A stretch of 64,000 nt of DNA, from assembly GCF_010550695.1 (NCBI RefSeq), contig NZ_JAAGOB010000008.1, positions 1-64,000 on the forward strand. Reading direction: 5' to 3'. The notes under the pieces are model-generated. The model saw nothing but the letters and a program-made list of their open reading frames with translations. It ran no database searches and was not told where the DNA came from. Source of the DNA: Phytoactinopolyspora alkaliphila (GTDB taxonomy: Bacteria > Actinomycetota > Actinomycetes > Jiangellales > Jiangellaceae). Both the position numbers and the translations under genes were made by a program. Positions 34,257-42,382 of this stretch are shown piece by piece; the first letter of the stretch is position 1, and every line of letters starts with the position of its first letter.

Positions 34257-34927
34257 CGCTCCCCTCCCCTGGCCACACCGAGATGGCTCACACGCCGGCG
34301 CCGGAGGCCATCGCCACCGCCGGCCGTCAGCTCGCGGAGTTGGGCCTGAGCCGTGGGTCCGCCGGCAACATCAGCGTGCGCGAGGGGGAGACGATCTACA
34401 TGTCCCCCACCGGAGCTGTACTGGGAGACCTCGATCCGGGCGACCTCGCCGTGCTCGACGTCGACGGTGCTCACCGTGCCGGTCCGCGGCCGTCCAAGGA
34501 GTATCCGCTGCACCGCGCGCTGTACCGGCGTGATCCGGAGATACGCGCCGTCGTGCATCTGCATTCCCGCGACGCCGCCGCGGTCTCGTGCCTGCCGCCG
34601 TGGTCGCCCAGAAGCGCGATCCCGCCGATCACGCCGTACTTCGTCATGCGTGTCGGGCAGACTCCCCTCATTCCCTACGCTCCGCCCGGCGATGCGCGGC
34701 AGGCCGACGACATCGAAGCCCTTGACTTCCCGTTCCGGGCGGTACTGCTGCAGAACCACGGTCCCGTGACGGCGGGAACGACGATGGCCGGTGCGGTCGA
34801 CGCGGCGATCGAACTGGAAGAGGCCAGCGCGATTCTGCTCAGCATCGGGGACCGCCGCCCTGTGCTGCTGCCTGCCGAGGCGGTCGACGAGCTGACTCGG
34901 GCATACGGGTCCCCCTGGTCGCGCTGA
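34253..34927 (+). CDS. otnC: 3-oxo-tetronate 4-phosphate decarboxylase (class II aldolase fold)
   Basis: A 224-residue protein from a GTG overlapping the otnK stop. The class II aldolase/adducin fold is shown by AGNISVREGETIYMSPTG near 34, HLHSRDAAAVSC near 102 with metal-binding histidines, and LLQNHGPVTAG near 164. In the described pathway it decarboxylates the product of OtnK to dihydroxyacetone phosphate. The context (otnK and DeoR) supports this over fuculose-phosphate aldolase. Pair is coexpressed from the promoter between it and DeoR. Confidence 0.88.
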   Translation: MTLPSPGHTEMAHTPAPEAIATAGRQLAELGLSRGSAGNISVREGETIYMSPTGAVLGDLDPGDLAVLDVDGAHRAGPRPSKEYPLHRALYRRDPEIRAVVHLHSRDAAAVSCLPPWSPRSAIPPITPYFVMRVGQTPLIPYAPPGDARQADDIEALDFPFRAVLLQNHGPVTAGTTMAGAVDAAIELEEASAILLSIGDRRPVLLPAEAVDELTRAYGSPWSR

Positions 34928-34996
34928 GTCGCGCTGACTCGCGTGCCAGCGGCCTGAGAGAATGCCCGGACGCCCAAATCCGAGGAGACGCCACCG

Positions 34997-35599
34997 GTGA
35001 CTACGGTACTGCTGGCGTGCGGGGCCGCCGGTGCGGCGCTGTTCGTCGTGACCTTCCTGGTTGACGGTGCGACGCGTCCCGGCTACCGGCCTGTATACCA
35101 CCCGGTCAGCGCCCTCGCGCTCGGATCCCGCGGATGGGTCCAAACGGCGAACTTCGTGGTGTCGGGCCTGCTCATCACCGCTGGGGCCGTGGGCACGTGG
35201 GACGCCACCCGCTCGTGGCTCGGCCCGCTGGCGCTCGCTGTCTTCTCCGTCTCGCTGATCGCGTCCGGGGTGTTTCGTATGGACCCGATGCGCGGCTACC
35301 CAGCCGGGACGCCAATGGGCACACCCGAGGACACCAGCCGACCACACGCACTGCACGACGCGTTCGGTGCCGCCGTCTTCACCGCCCTTCCGGCTGCGGC
35401 CCTCGTGTTCGCTTTTGCCCTACCCGGCCCGGGATGGACGATCTACTCCCTGGCCACCGGCATCGCCTGCCTTGTCCTGCTGTTCGCCTTCAGCGCCGCC
35501 TGGGAACGCGACGAGCCGCGTACGGGGCTGATCCAGCGCGCCACCATCATCGTGGGCTGGAGCTGGGTGGCGCTGCTCTGCCTACACCTGTCCGGCTGA
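34997..35599 (+). CDS. DUF998 membrane protein
   Basis: A 200-residue protein from a GTG at 34997. Six helices are predicted, with the VDGATRPGYRPVYHPVSALALGSRGW landmarks (RPGY..HPVS.L.LG) typical of DUF998, then FRMDPMRGYP and HALHDAFGAAVF blocks. The family is of unknown function. The last 18 bases overlap the convergent DUF3054 gene. It is separated from otnC by 69 bases and may or may not be co-transcribed. Confidence 0.8.
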   Translation: MTTVLLACGAAGAALFVVTFLVDGATRPGYRPVYHPVSALALGSRGWVQTANFVVSGLLITAGAVGTWDATRSWLGPLALAVFSVSLIASGVFRMDPMRGYPAGTPMGTPEDTSRPHALHDAFGAAVFTALPAAALVFAFALPGPGWTIYSLATGIACLVLLFAFSAAWERDEPRTGLIQRATIIVGWSWVALLCLHLSG

Positions 35600-36052
35600 C
35601 CCGGCGGACTGCAGGTAGAAGGCGATCGCCCGCCAGCCCACGAGTAACAACGCCAAGGTGGCTGCCGCGACGACGACGAACGCCGGGTCGGTGCCCTGAC
35701 CTGACACGGCGCGCAACAGCATCCCGCCGACCACCGAGGCAAGCCAGATGCCGACGCCGGAGCGCAGAGGGCGCAGCGGACTGGTCCACGCTCGCGTGAT
35801 GAGCCAGCCGACGGCAGCGCCGGCCAGGAAAGGCCAGGCAGTCGTCGCCAGTCCGAGCCCGTAATCCCCCAGCACCCCTCGCTCGTGAGTGCGCCGTCCG
35901 AGCGCCGCGAAGGCACCGATCAGCGCGGCATCGGCGACGACAGCGACAATCACCGCGCGCGGGTCCCACATGCGCGTGGCGTCGGACGAAGGCTCTCGCG
36001 GCGGGCGCGATTCCGGCGTCCGGCCTCCGCGGGCCCGGTACTCGCTACTCAT
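35582..36052 (-). CDS. DUF3054 membrane protein
   Basis: A 156-residue protein from an ATG at 36052. The conserved RTHERGVLGDYGLGLATTAWPFLAG block at about 53-77 is typical of DUF3054, with four helices: about 34-51, 70-87, 99-115 and 124-147. A 28-residue polar arginine-rich N-terminus precedes. Function unknown. It overlaps the end of the convergent DUF998 gene by 18 bases. Confidence 0.78.
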   Translation of the reverse strand: MSSEYRARGGRTPESRPPREPSSDATRMWDPRAVIVAVVADAALIGAFAALGRRTHERGVLGDYGLGLATTAWPFLAGAAVGWLITRAWTSPLRPLRSGVGIWLASVVGGMLLRAVSGQGTDPAFVVVAAATLALLLVGWRAIAFYLQSAGSAGQV

Positions 36053-36182
36053 CTCGATCTCCTTGCGCGCTACATCGGTGACCGCTCCCGAGAGGGAACA
36101 GACATTGTCCAGGCTATTGGTCCGATGATGTCGGTTCGCCTACCCCGGAGCCGGCGTGGGCGGATCCTCGGCGCGAAGCGCC

Positions 36183-36422
36183 TCACGGATGCCTCTTGCC
36201 GGCATAGTCGTAGTAGACCGTCATGCCCAACCACTCGCCGTGCTCGTTCCAATCCGTGTGAAGAACGGCGTCCAGGACTATGAGCGATTTCCTTTTCGGC
36301 AACGTGTCGACGGAATCCGCGACTCGGCGCAGCAACGTGGCCAAGTCGTTCTGCCCTTTTCCGGCCGGCAGGCTCTGTGAGAAGTGGAGACACCGGTACT
36401 CTCCGACGGGCTTCTTCGGCAT
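36183..36422 (-). CDS. Small hypothetical protein
   Basis: A 79-residue protein from an ATG at 36422 with AAGGAG eight bases upstream. It starts MPKKPVGEYRCLHFSQSLPAG and ends WLGMTVYYDYAGKRHP. It has an alpha/beta composition with a NEHGEWLGMTVYYDY strand near the C-terminus and no membrane or signal segment. No family was recognised. About 265 bases upstream, before the DUF1801 gene, show nothing beyond AT-richer promoter-like DNA. Confidence 0.55.
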   Translation of the reverse strand: MPKKPVGEYRCLHFSQSLPAGKGQNDLATLLRRVADSVDTLPKRKSLIVLDAVLHTDWNEHGEWLGMTVYYDYAGKRHP

Positions 36423-36687
36423 CTTCAGTCTCCTTGACCGTGCGCGGTACCGCTCGACGTGATGTCCAGTGTCCAGCGTGAGACGTCCTATGTCACCGTC
36501 ACGCGAGACACTGGATTGGTGATCGAAAGTCTTACTATCGCGTGGCCGGGACGTTGCCGATTGAACGTGGCACAAGCACGACGACGGTGATGTGATCGGC
36601 GGCGTCCCTCAGGAACACGGCAGGCACATGGGGCCCTTGCCTCGGCACGCGCCCAAACAGCCGGGTCCGGAGTTATGGTGGGTCACC

Positions 36688-37083
36688 ATGTCCTATGTTG
36701 CCGACCCGCGGGTCGACGCCTACATCCATGCCCTGCCGGAATGGCAGCAAGACATCTGCCGTGAAGTGCGCGAACTGGTCCACTCGGCGGACCCTGAGGT
36801 CGCCGAGACCATCAAACGGACCGTCCAGCCGTATTTCGTGCTGCAGGGCAATATCTGCGCCCTTCTGGCAGCCAAGAATCACGTCAACATCTTTCTGTAT
36901 GACGGCGCCATCGTCCCCGATCCCGAGGGCATCATCACCGGTGGCCACGACAACAAGACTGCCCGCACCGTGGCCGTCAGGCGAGGCGAGACGATTAACG
37001 CACCCGCCTTGTTGGCGATGTTCCGCCAGATCATCGCCAACAACCGCGCCGGAGGCTGGCGCGCGCTGAAACGGCAGGGATAG
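36688..37083 (+). CDS. DUF1801 protein
   Basis: A 131-residue protein from an ATG at 36688. It has the YdhG/DUF1801 fold signature: VDAYIHALPEWQQDICREVRELVHS near the start, ADPEVAETIKRTVQPYFVLQGNICALLAAKNHVNIFLYDG in the middle (cited only as landmarks PEVAETIK and NHVNIFLYDGA), and a C-terminal basic helix with IANNRAGGWRALKRQG. The family is related to iron-binding frataxin-like folds, but function is unknown. The start has GGTGGG upstream. Confidence 0.8.
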   Translation: MSYVADPRVDAYIHALPEWQQDICREVRELVHSADPEVAETIKRTVQPYFVLQGNICALLAAKNHVNIFLYDGAIVPDPEGIITGGHDNKTARTVAVRRGETINAPALLAMFRQIIANNRAGGWRALKRQG

Positions 37084-37197
37084 GAATGTCTCGGCACAAC
37101 GGACGAATGTCCGCCTAGTCTCCCGTCATCCAGGTCAAGGAACGTGGTTTACGGGACACTAGATCACGAACGCACAGCATGGGTACCGTTGTCGAGG

Positions 37198-37668
37198 ATG
37201 AACGGCAGCTCGGCAGATTATCGTGCGCATCCGGAGCGCTACCGGGTGGGCCGCGGTGAACAGGGCGTGCTCACCGTAGAGCCCTACAAGAGCGAACTGT
37301 TGCCCTTGTGGCAGTTCGCCACCGTCGAGAAGGCGCGCACCAGCAGCGACGCCCTGTACGCACGGTTCGAGCAGTACCTTGCCGACGGTGACTTCGTCGG
37401 CGCCGACATGGCCCGCAAATACCTGCAGATGGGCTATACCCGCGCCCGCCGCTATGCGCGGCACCCGGGGGGACGCAAGTACGACGGCCCCGTGCCCCCG
37501 GACAAGAAGGGACACAGTGGTGCGCACGGCCGCGCGGAACTGCCCCTCGGCCCCGAGGACGAGGTGAAAGCCGAATCCGCGCGGATCTTCGAACGACGCT
37601 GGAAGCAGGCCGAGGCGAACCCAACCTACACCCGGTGGAAGGCCGAGCACCGCAGCCGCTGGGGGTGA
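37198..37668 (+). CDS. DUF4385 protein
   Basis: A 156-residue protein, with landmarks [19 protein letters not shown] near residue 7, [12 protein letters not shown] near 30, [16 protein letters not shown] near 66, and [14 protein letters not shown] near 83, which define DUF4385. The start could also be the GTG at 37144, which adds 18 residues, but homologs normally begin close to the DYRAHPE block. It is often found in association with DNA or phage-related contexts, but no function is known. It is followed closely by the nitroreductase-family gene. Confidence 0.78.
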   Translation: MNGSSADYRAHPERYRVGRGEQGVLTVEPYKSELLPLWQFATVEKARTSSDALYARFEQYLADGDFVGADMARKYLQMGYTRARRYARHPGGRKYDGPVPPDKKGHSGAHGRAELPLGPEDEVKAESARIFERRWKQAEANPTYTRWKAEHRSRWG

Positions 37669-37739
37669 CCACTCCGACGAGCCGAGCCCCCGTCTCACGC
37701 CGCGGGAACAAGCGCGGCACTCGCGCGGGTTGGACGACT

Positions 37740-38177
37740 ATGCCATTGAGTGGAGACTACGAGCCCAGTACCTCGGACTGGGCCCGCAAGCAGGCCGAGT
37801 TGTACGAGCGCACGGGAGGTGCGCAGGGTGGAACCCTGCAGGGGCGGCCGGTCATCGTGCTTACGTCGGTCGGGGCCAAGACCGGCAGGCTGCGCAAGAC
37901 TGCCCTGATGCGGGTGGAGCACGAGGGCGAGTATGCCGTCGTCGCGTCGCTGGGCGGAGCACCCAAGCACCCCGTCTGGTATCACAATCTCGTCGCCAAC
38001 CCGCACGTCGAACTCCAGGACGGCCCCAACCGCCGGGACTACATAGCCCGCGAGGTGACCGGTGACGAGCGGAACGCCTGGTGGGAGCGCGCCGTCGAGG
38101 TCTGGCCCGACTACGCCGCATACCAGGAGAAGACCAGCCGGGTGATTCCCGTCTTCTTCCTCACCCCCACGGACTGA
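37740..38177 (+). CDS. Deazaflavin (F420)-dependent nitroreductase-family protein
   Basis: A 145-residue protein from an ATG at 37740. The block [18 protein letters not shown], then [22 protein letters not shown] and [15 protein letters not shown] landmarks, match the Ddn/Rv1155-like TIGR00026 family, which reduces substrates with F420H2. F420 use is a marker of actinobacteria. Substrate unknown; the family includes quinone reductases and nitroimidazole activators. No neighbour suggests a pathway. Confidence 0.85.
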   Translation: MPLSGDYEPSTSDWARKQAELYERTGGAQGGTLQGRPVIVLTSVGAKTGRLRKTALMRVEHEGEYAVVASLGGAPKHPVWYHNLVANPHVELQDGPNRRDYIAREVTGDERNAWWERAVEVWPDYAAYQEKTSRVIPVFFLTPTD

Positions 38178-38221
38178 CCACCAGCGGCCGGGAGCTACGC
38201 CACTCCCGGCCGATCGAATTG

Positions 38222-38239
38222 ATACAGCCAACGCTGTAT
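38222..38239. promoter_or_regulatory. CmtR-type operator
   Basis: ATACAGC (38222-38228) and GCTGTAT (38233-38239) form a perfect dyad with a 4-base spacer, 10 bases upstream of the ArsR/CmtR-type gene. ArsR-family repressors bind such dyads over their own promoters. Confidence 0.65.
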
Positions 38240-38249
38240 AGTTCAGCCC

Positions 38250-38609
38250 ATGCTGACCATTGCTTCGCGTCTCGACGCCATGAACCGGCTGGGCCGGGCG
38301 CTTGCCGACCCGACGCGGTGCCGGATTCTCCTGGCGCTGCTGGACGGCCCCGGCTATCCAGCTCAGCTGGCCGAGAACCTGCAGTTGACCAGAAGCAACG
38401 TCTCCAACCACCTGAGTTGCCTGCGTGGGTGCGGACTGATCGTCGGAACACCCCGCGGCCGGCAGATGCGCTACGAGATCGCCGACGCACACCTGACCCG
38501 GGCGATCTCCGAGTTGCTCTCTATGGTGCTGGCCATCGACGCCGGCGAACCCTGCGTCGACGACGCGGACCGCACGCTGCCGCCGAGCCGGGCGGTGGCC
38601 ACGCCGTGA
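38250..38609 (+). CDS. cmtR: ArsR-family cadmium/lead sensor (CmtR-like)
   Basis: A 119-residue winged-helix repressor starting MLTIASRLDAMNRLGRALADPTRC. The DNA-binding helix includes LQLTRSNVSNHLSCLRGCGL. Cysteines at residues 57, 61 and 102 match the Cd/Pb ligand positions that I recall for mycobacterial CmtR (Cys57, Cys61, Cys102), which is the best evidence. It is translationally coupled (GTGA overlap) to a cation transporter, giving a self-contained metal efflux operon behind the operator at 38222-38239. Confidence 0.9.
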   Translation: MLTIASRLDAMNRLGRALADPTRCRILLALLDGPGYPAQLAENLQLTRSNVSNHLSCLRGCGLIVGTPRGRQMRYEIADAHLTRAISELLSMVLAIDAGEPCVDDADRTLPPSRAVATP

Positions 38610-39316
38610 CACCCGCCCCACCCATCGTCAGCCGGCGCACCGCCATCCTGCGCCGGCGGGTACGGCTGATCGTGGCGGCAACCATCACCTACAACGTCAT
38701 CGAGGCCGTCATCGCCATCGCTGCCGGTACCGCGGCATCGTCGGCCGCTCTGGTGGGGTTTGGCCTCGACTCCACCGTCGAGGTGATCTCCGCCGCCGCG
38801 ATCGCCTGGCAGTTCTCCGCACGTGACCCCGAGTCCCGGGAGCCGGTCGCCCTGCGGATCGTCGCGTGCTCGTTCTTCGCGCTGGCCGCCTACGTCACGT
38901 TCGACGCTGTACGAGCGTTCGCCGGTGTCTCCGAGCCCGAACACAGCAGCGTGGGCATCACTCTCGCCGCCGTCAGCCTCGTGGTCATGCCGGCCCTGTC
39001 CTGGATCGAGCGCCGCACCGGACGCGAGCTGGGCTCGGCGAGCGTCGTGGCCGACTCCAAGCAGACGCTGATCTGCGCCTACCTTTCCGGCGTCGTTCTT
39101 GCCGGACTCGTGGTGAACTCACTCCTCGGATGGTGGTGGGCCGATCCGATCGCCGCGCTCGCCATCGCCGGCTTCGCCATCCGGGAAGGACTGGAGGCGT
39201 GGAAGGGCGACGCATGCTCCGTTCCCGCGAGTGCGCTACTGACCTCCCCAGAAGCCGAAACGGATCGAGCATGCGGTGCCGGCTGCGCAGATGAATGCTG
39301 CGCATCGCACTCCTGA
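38606..39316 (+). CDS. CDF-like cation transporter, probable heavy-metal exporter
   Basis: A 236-residue membrane protein from a GTG overlapping the cmtR stop. It has the cation diffusion facilitator layout with five or six helices: TYNVIEAVIAIAAG, LVGFGLDSTVEVISA with the metal-site Asp, then VADSKQTLICAYLSGVVLAG and WWWADPIAALAIAGF. The ASVVADSKQT and ADPIAALAI blocks are the second metal-site motifs. A short cysteine-rich tail (CGAGCADECC) replaces the normal cytoplasmic domain and probably binds soft metals. Cd/Pb/Zn efflux is inferred from coupling with CmtR. Confidence 0.85.
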   Translation: MTPAPPIVSRRTAILRRRVRLIVAATITYNVIEAVIAIAAGTAASSAALVGFGLDSTVEVISAAAIAWQFSARDPESREPVALRIVACSFFALAAYVTFDAVRAFAGVSEPEHSSVGITLAAVSLVVMPALSWIERRTGRELGSASVVADSKQTLICAYLSGVVLAGLVVNSLLGWWWADPIAALAIAGFAIREGLEAWKGDACSVPASALLTSPEAETDRACGAGCADECCASHS

Positions 39317-39448
39317 CGCTGCTCGGTGTCATGTCGCCTCTCCAGGCTGCTCCCGGCACAGCCGGGCCACTCGGCACATCAGCGGTCAATAATGCACGAA
39401 CGGAGGCAAACCCGCGGTCTTCCGCCCTTCTCGGAGTACGCTAAGTTC

Positions 39449-39703
39449 ATGACGCGGAAACTGCTGACGCTCAAGGAAACCGCCGAGATTCTTAGCGCGT
39501 CACACGCTCAGGTCTACGCACTTGTGCGCAGTGGTGATCTCCCCGCCATGAAGATGGGAGGGCGCGGCCAGTGGCGTATCGACCCGGATCGGCTCTCCGA
39601 GTACATCGAACGGTCGCATCAGCTCACCGATGCCTGGGTCCGGCAGCATCCGATGTCGCGTGCCACCAGCGACGACACCGGCGCGGAACCGCAGCCACAC
39701 TGA
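39449..39703 (+). CDS. Excisionase-type helix-turn-helix protein
   Basis: An 84-residue protein from an ATG at 39449, starting MTRKLLTLKETAEILSASHAQVY. The winged HTH of the MerR/excisionase class is complete: LTLKETAEILSASHAQVYALVRSGDLPAMKMGGRGQWRIDPDRLSEYIE as landmarks LKETAEIL, GDLPAMK and WRIDPDRL. Such proteins regulate transcription or act as excisionases. No integrase lies nearby. It converges on the 422-residue unknown protein with only 18 bases between stops, an association worth noting. Confidence 0.8.
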   Translation: MTRKLLTLKETAEILSASHAQVYALVRSGDLPAMKMGGRGQWRIDPDRLSEYIERSHQLTDAWVRQHPMSRATSDDTGAEPQPH

Positions 39704-39721
39704 GAGCCGGGCGGGGCGGCG

Positions 39722-40990
39722 TCAGAGCCCGTTCAGGTGCTGCCGCCCATCGGCCGGCTCATCGTCGAGACTCGCCCTCAGCGCTGCCATCTCCACGCCC
39801 AGCCCCTGCACGGTGCCGAGGATCGAGGCCTCGAAGCGCTGATATGTCCGCACCATGGCCGCCAGCACTTCCCGCTCGTGGTGAAGCCTCGCGTTCTCCA
39901 GTCTGAGCTCCTCGGCCGACGCCGCTCGCTCGGACCAGGCGGCCGAAGCCAGGCTCAGCAGGCGCGACGACGCGAGCGTCACATCGGATGCAGGCGTCAG
40001 GCCGCCGGTGCCTACTGCCGTGAACTCACGCTGCTCAGGCACGCCCACGGATGTCCCGTCGTCATCCACCGGATGGACGAGCCGGATGCCCGGCCGCACC
40101 GGACGGCCCACCAGCTCCGCCGCGCGCGCATCGAGAAACTCGGCGATGTCGGCGACATCCTGCGTTAGCGGCAGCTCGGCGACTCGGTGCCGCTGGGCGA
40201 AGCCGAGAATCTGAGCGAGCCGCCTGACCTGACTGTCGTCGATGCGTTCCCGGCTCAGCGTCCGGTGCCGGTGGGAATCCATGGGCGCGTCGAGGTCGAC
40301 GCCGGGCGAGTATGTGCGCACGGTGCCCGGCGGCACGGCGTGACGGTCGCCGAGCATCTCGGTGAACTCTCGCTCGGCGGCGGCGTCGAGCAGATATATC
40401 ACCCCGAGGCCGGCGAGTTCCCAGGTGACCCGGCTGGCCCAGGTGTACAGCTCCGCCAACGGCCGCACGGTGTGGCTCGCGACGAGCACGGCGCCGCGCC
40501 TCGACTCGTCCGCGAGGTAGTCCATCAGATCAGGCAATCCACTGGGCTGGATCCAGGTGGGCTCCACGGACGCCGGTGTCCTGCCGTCGTAGCACGTCAG
40601 TTCACCCATCACGGCCCGCTGAAAGCTCGGCACCGACATGAAGCTCTGGAATCCGTACGGGTTGACGCGGCTCGCCTCGGAAAGTTCGATCTCCGTCCAC
40701 AACCAGCCAGCGTGACCGGGGTACTCGGCTGCGGTCACCGTGGTGCGCCACATGGTGGTGGTGGTCTGCGGCTGCGGGTGCTCCCGCCGCCAGCGAAAGA
40801 GACGCCCGTCGCCGTGTGGTTCATGGAGCACGCTGATGACGTCGTTCTCCTTGAGCAGGTGCTTGCCCGGCTCGAGGGTCGAAGCGTCGATGCCCTTCGC
40901 CTCGGTCCAAAGGGTCAGGTGCCTCACGACGGTCTCGACGAGTGGTTCGCCTTCCGCGACGTTGAGGTACGACCGGTATCCGACGCCCAT
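39722..40990 (-). CDS. Unrecognised 422-residue protein with C-terminal coiled coil
   Basis: From an ATG at 40990 with GAGAGGTGGGG upstream. It starts MGVGYRSYLNVAEGEPLVE. Visible segments: an N-terminal alpha/beta region (residues 1-130), WIQPSGLPDLMDYLADESRRG near 160, a Rossmann-like LGVIYLLDAAAEREFTEMLG block near 202, a PGTVRTYSPGVD motif near 227, HRHRTLSRERI near 244, and a heptad-like C-terminus (about 355-410) rich in A, L, E and R. The GVIYLL...GTVRTYSPG arrangement reminds me of domains in predicted anti-phage proteins, from memory only. No signal peptide or membrane helix. A standalone minus-strand gene. Confidence 0.6.
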   Translation of the reverse strand: MGVGYRSYLNVAEGEPLVETVVRHLTLWTEAKGIDASTLEPGKHLLKENDVISVLHEPHGDGRLFRWRREHPQPQTTTTMWRTTVTAAEYPGHAGWLWTEIELSEASRVNPYGFQSFMSVPSFQRAVMGELTCYDGRTPASVEPTWIQPSGLPDLMDYLADESRRGAVLVASHTVRPLAELYTWASRVTWELAGLGVIYLLDAAAEREFTEMLGDRHAVPPGTVRTYSPGVDLDAPMDSHRHRTLSRERIDDSQVRRLAQILGFAQRHRVAELPLTQDVADIAEFLDARAAELVGRPVRPGIRLVHPVDDDGTSVGVPEQREFTAVGTGGLTPASDVTLASSRLLSLASAAWSERAASAEELRLENARLHHEREVLAAMVRTYQRFEASILGTVQGLGVEMAALRASLDDEPADGRQHLNGL

Positions 40991-41088
40991 GACCCCACCT
41001 CTCGAAGTTTCGTTTACTGATACGATAACTTCATACAGCGCAAGAAGGGATCCCGTCAACCGTTGATGTATTCGGGGCCGCTAGCCGA

Positions 41089-42150
41089 TCACCACTGTCC
41101 CCGGGCCTGAGCCAGCTCTGCCGGACGCCCGATGTCCTGCCACTGATCGCGCACCGACCACAATCCGACGGATTCGCCGCGGTCCAGGCACTCGTCGAAC
41201 AGCTTGGTCACCGGGAACATCTCACCCCTCGGCACCCGGCTGACCAGATCGGGGTCGAGCACGTAGATGCCCGCGTTGACCGGCCAGGATGGCGTCGGTT
41301 TCTCTACGATCCGGCGCAAGCGCTCATCCTCGGCCTCGATCACCCCGAACGGGACCTGGTGCTGGTACCGCGTCATAGCGATGGTCGCGATCACGTTCCG
41401 ATCGCGATGACACCTCAGTAAATCCTGCACGGAGAAGGCGGTCACCAGGTCGCCGTTCATCAGGAGGACTGGAGCTGTCGGACCGTCCCCGAACTCGCCG
41501 AGCAGCCCCAGCGCGCCTCCGGTTCCCAGCGGGCGATCCCGGTCCTCCCGCAGGTATTCGATGGTGCAGCCGTACGTGGAGCCATCCCCGAAGTAATCCT
41601 CGATCTGGCTGCCCAGATAATTCACCGAGAGAAATATCTGGCGTATTCCCGCGCCCACCAAATGTAAAACTATGCGTTCCAGTATCGGCCGGCCAGCAAC
41701 TGGCAGCATCGGCTTGGGAATATCATCCGTCAACGGCGCCAGCCGTGTTCCACGGCCACCGGCCATCACCACGGCCCAGTTGTCCAGAGGTTCCGGACCG
41801 ATTATTTCATTGTCTATGTGGACACCGACAATGCGACCGTCACGGTCCACCACCGGAATCTCAGCCAGTCGAAGGGCGCGCATGACATCCAGTACTTCCG
41901 CACGGCCTTGTCCCGGTGTCACGGTCGTCGTCGGACAGCCGGCCAGCTCACGTACCGAACCGTCGAGATCGGTCCCGCTGACCAGCGCACGGCGGATTTC
42001 GCGCTCTCCGACCAGGCCCACCAGCCTCCCGTCGCCGTCGATGACGAACACGGTACTGACCTCGTGCCTGTCTATGACCGCCAGACAATCACGGATGCTC
42101 GCGTGCAAGGTTACCAGCATGTCCGTAAGGGAAATCTCTTGCCTTGTCAT
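41089..42150 (-). CDS. CBS-domain nucleotidyltransferase (sugar-1-phosphate type)
   Basis: A 353-residue protein from an ATG at 42150 with GGGGAG upstream. Residues about 5-115 are a tandem CBS pair (IRDCLAVIDRHEVSTVFVID, VGEREIRRALVSG, LRLAEIPVVDRDGRIVGV). Residues about 125-350 are a sugar nucleotidyltransferase: AVVMAGGRGTRLAPLTDDIPKPMLPVAGRPILERI in outline, with the GGxGTRL and KPM signature, GTGGALG near 207, and MNGDLVTAF near 230. This CBS-fused form (PtmE/LgiE-like family) usually belongs to surface-glycan or nonulosonate pathways, but no glycan gene is nearby. Allosteric adenylate control is inferred from the CBS pair. Confidence 0.82.
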   Translation of the reverse strand: MTRQEISLTDMLVTLHASIRDCLAVIDRHEVSTVFVIDGDGRLVGLVGEREIRRALVSGTDLDGSVRELAGCPTTTVTPGQGRAEVLDVMRALRLAEIPVVDRDGRIVGVHIDNEIIGPEPLDNWAVVMAGGRGTRLAPLTDDIPKPMLPVAGRPILERIVLHLVGAGIRQIFLSVNYLGSQIEDYFGDGSTYGCTIEYLREDRDRPLGTGGALGLLGEFGDGPTAPVLLMNGDLVTAFSVQDLLRCHRDRNVIATIAMTRYQHQVPFGVIEAEDERLRRIVEKPTPSWPVNAGIYVLDPDLVSRVPRGEMFPVTKLFDECLDRGESVGLWSVRDQWQDIGRPAELAQARGQW

Positions 42151-42382
42151 CGACCACTCCCCTGAATTCTCGCCATGCGAATCCAAGCTAACCGGGCCCA
42201 CTCGGCAATCCCCAGGGGACGCCTTCTATTTTGCTCGACACATAGTTTTCACCCGCCTTCGCCTAATGGACGAACAGCGTCGCGTATCACACACTTCGCC
42301 CAGACAATTTCGCCATAGCCTTTGTTCCGGAGGGTCCGCCCCCACCTACCTATTTCTCGGGCGGGCCGGAAGGGGCGGGAAC

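Noticed and set aside
35885-36283. Plus-strand open frame within the DUF3054 gene
   Set aside because: Antisense to a membrane-protein gene with clear helices; the product is low-complexity and basic.
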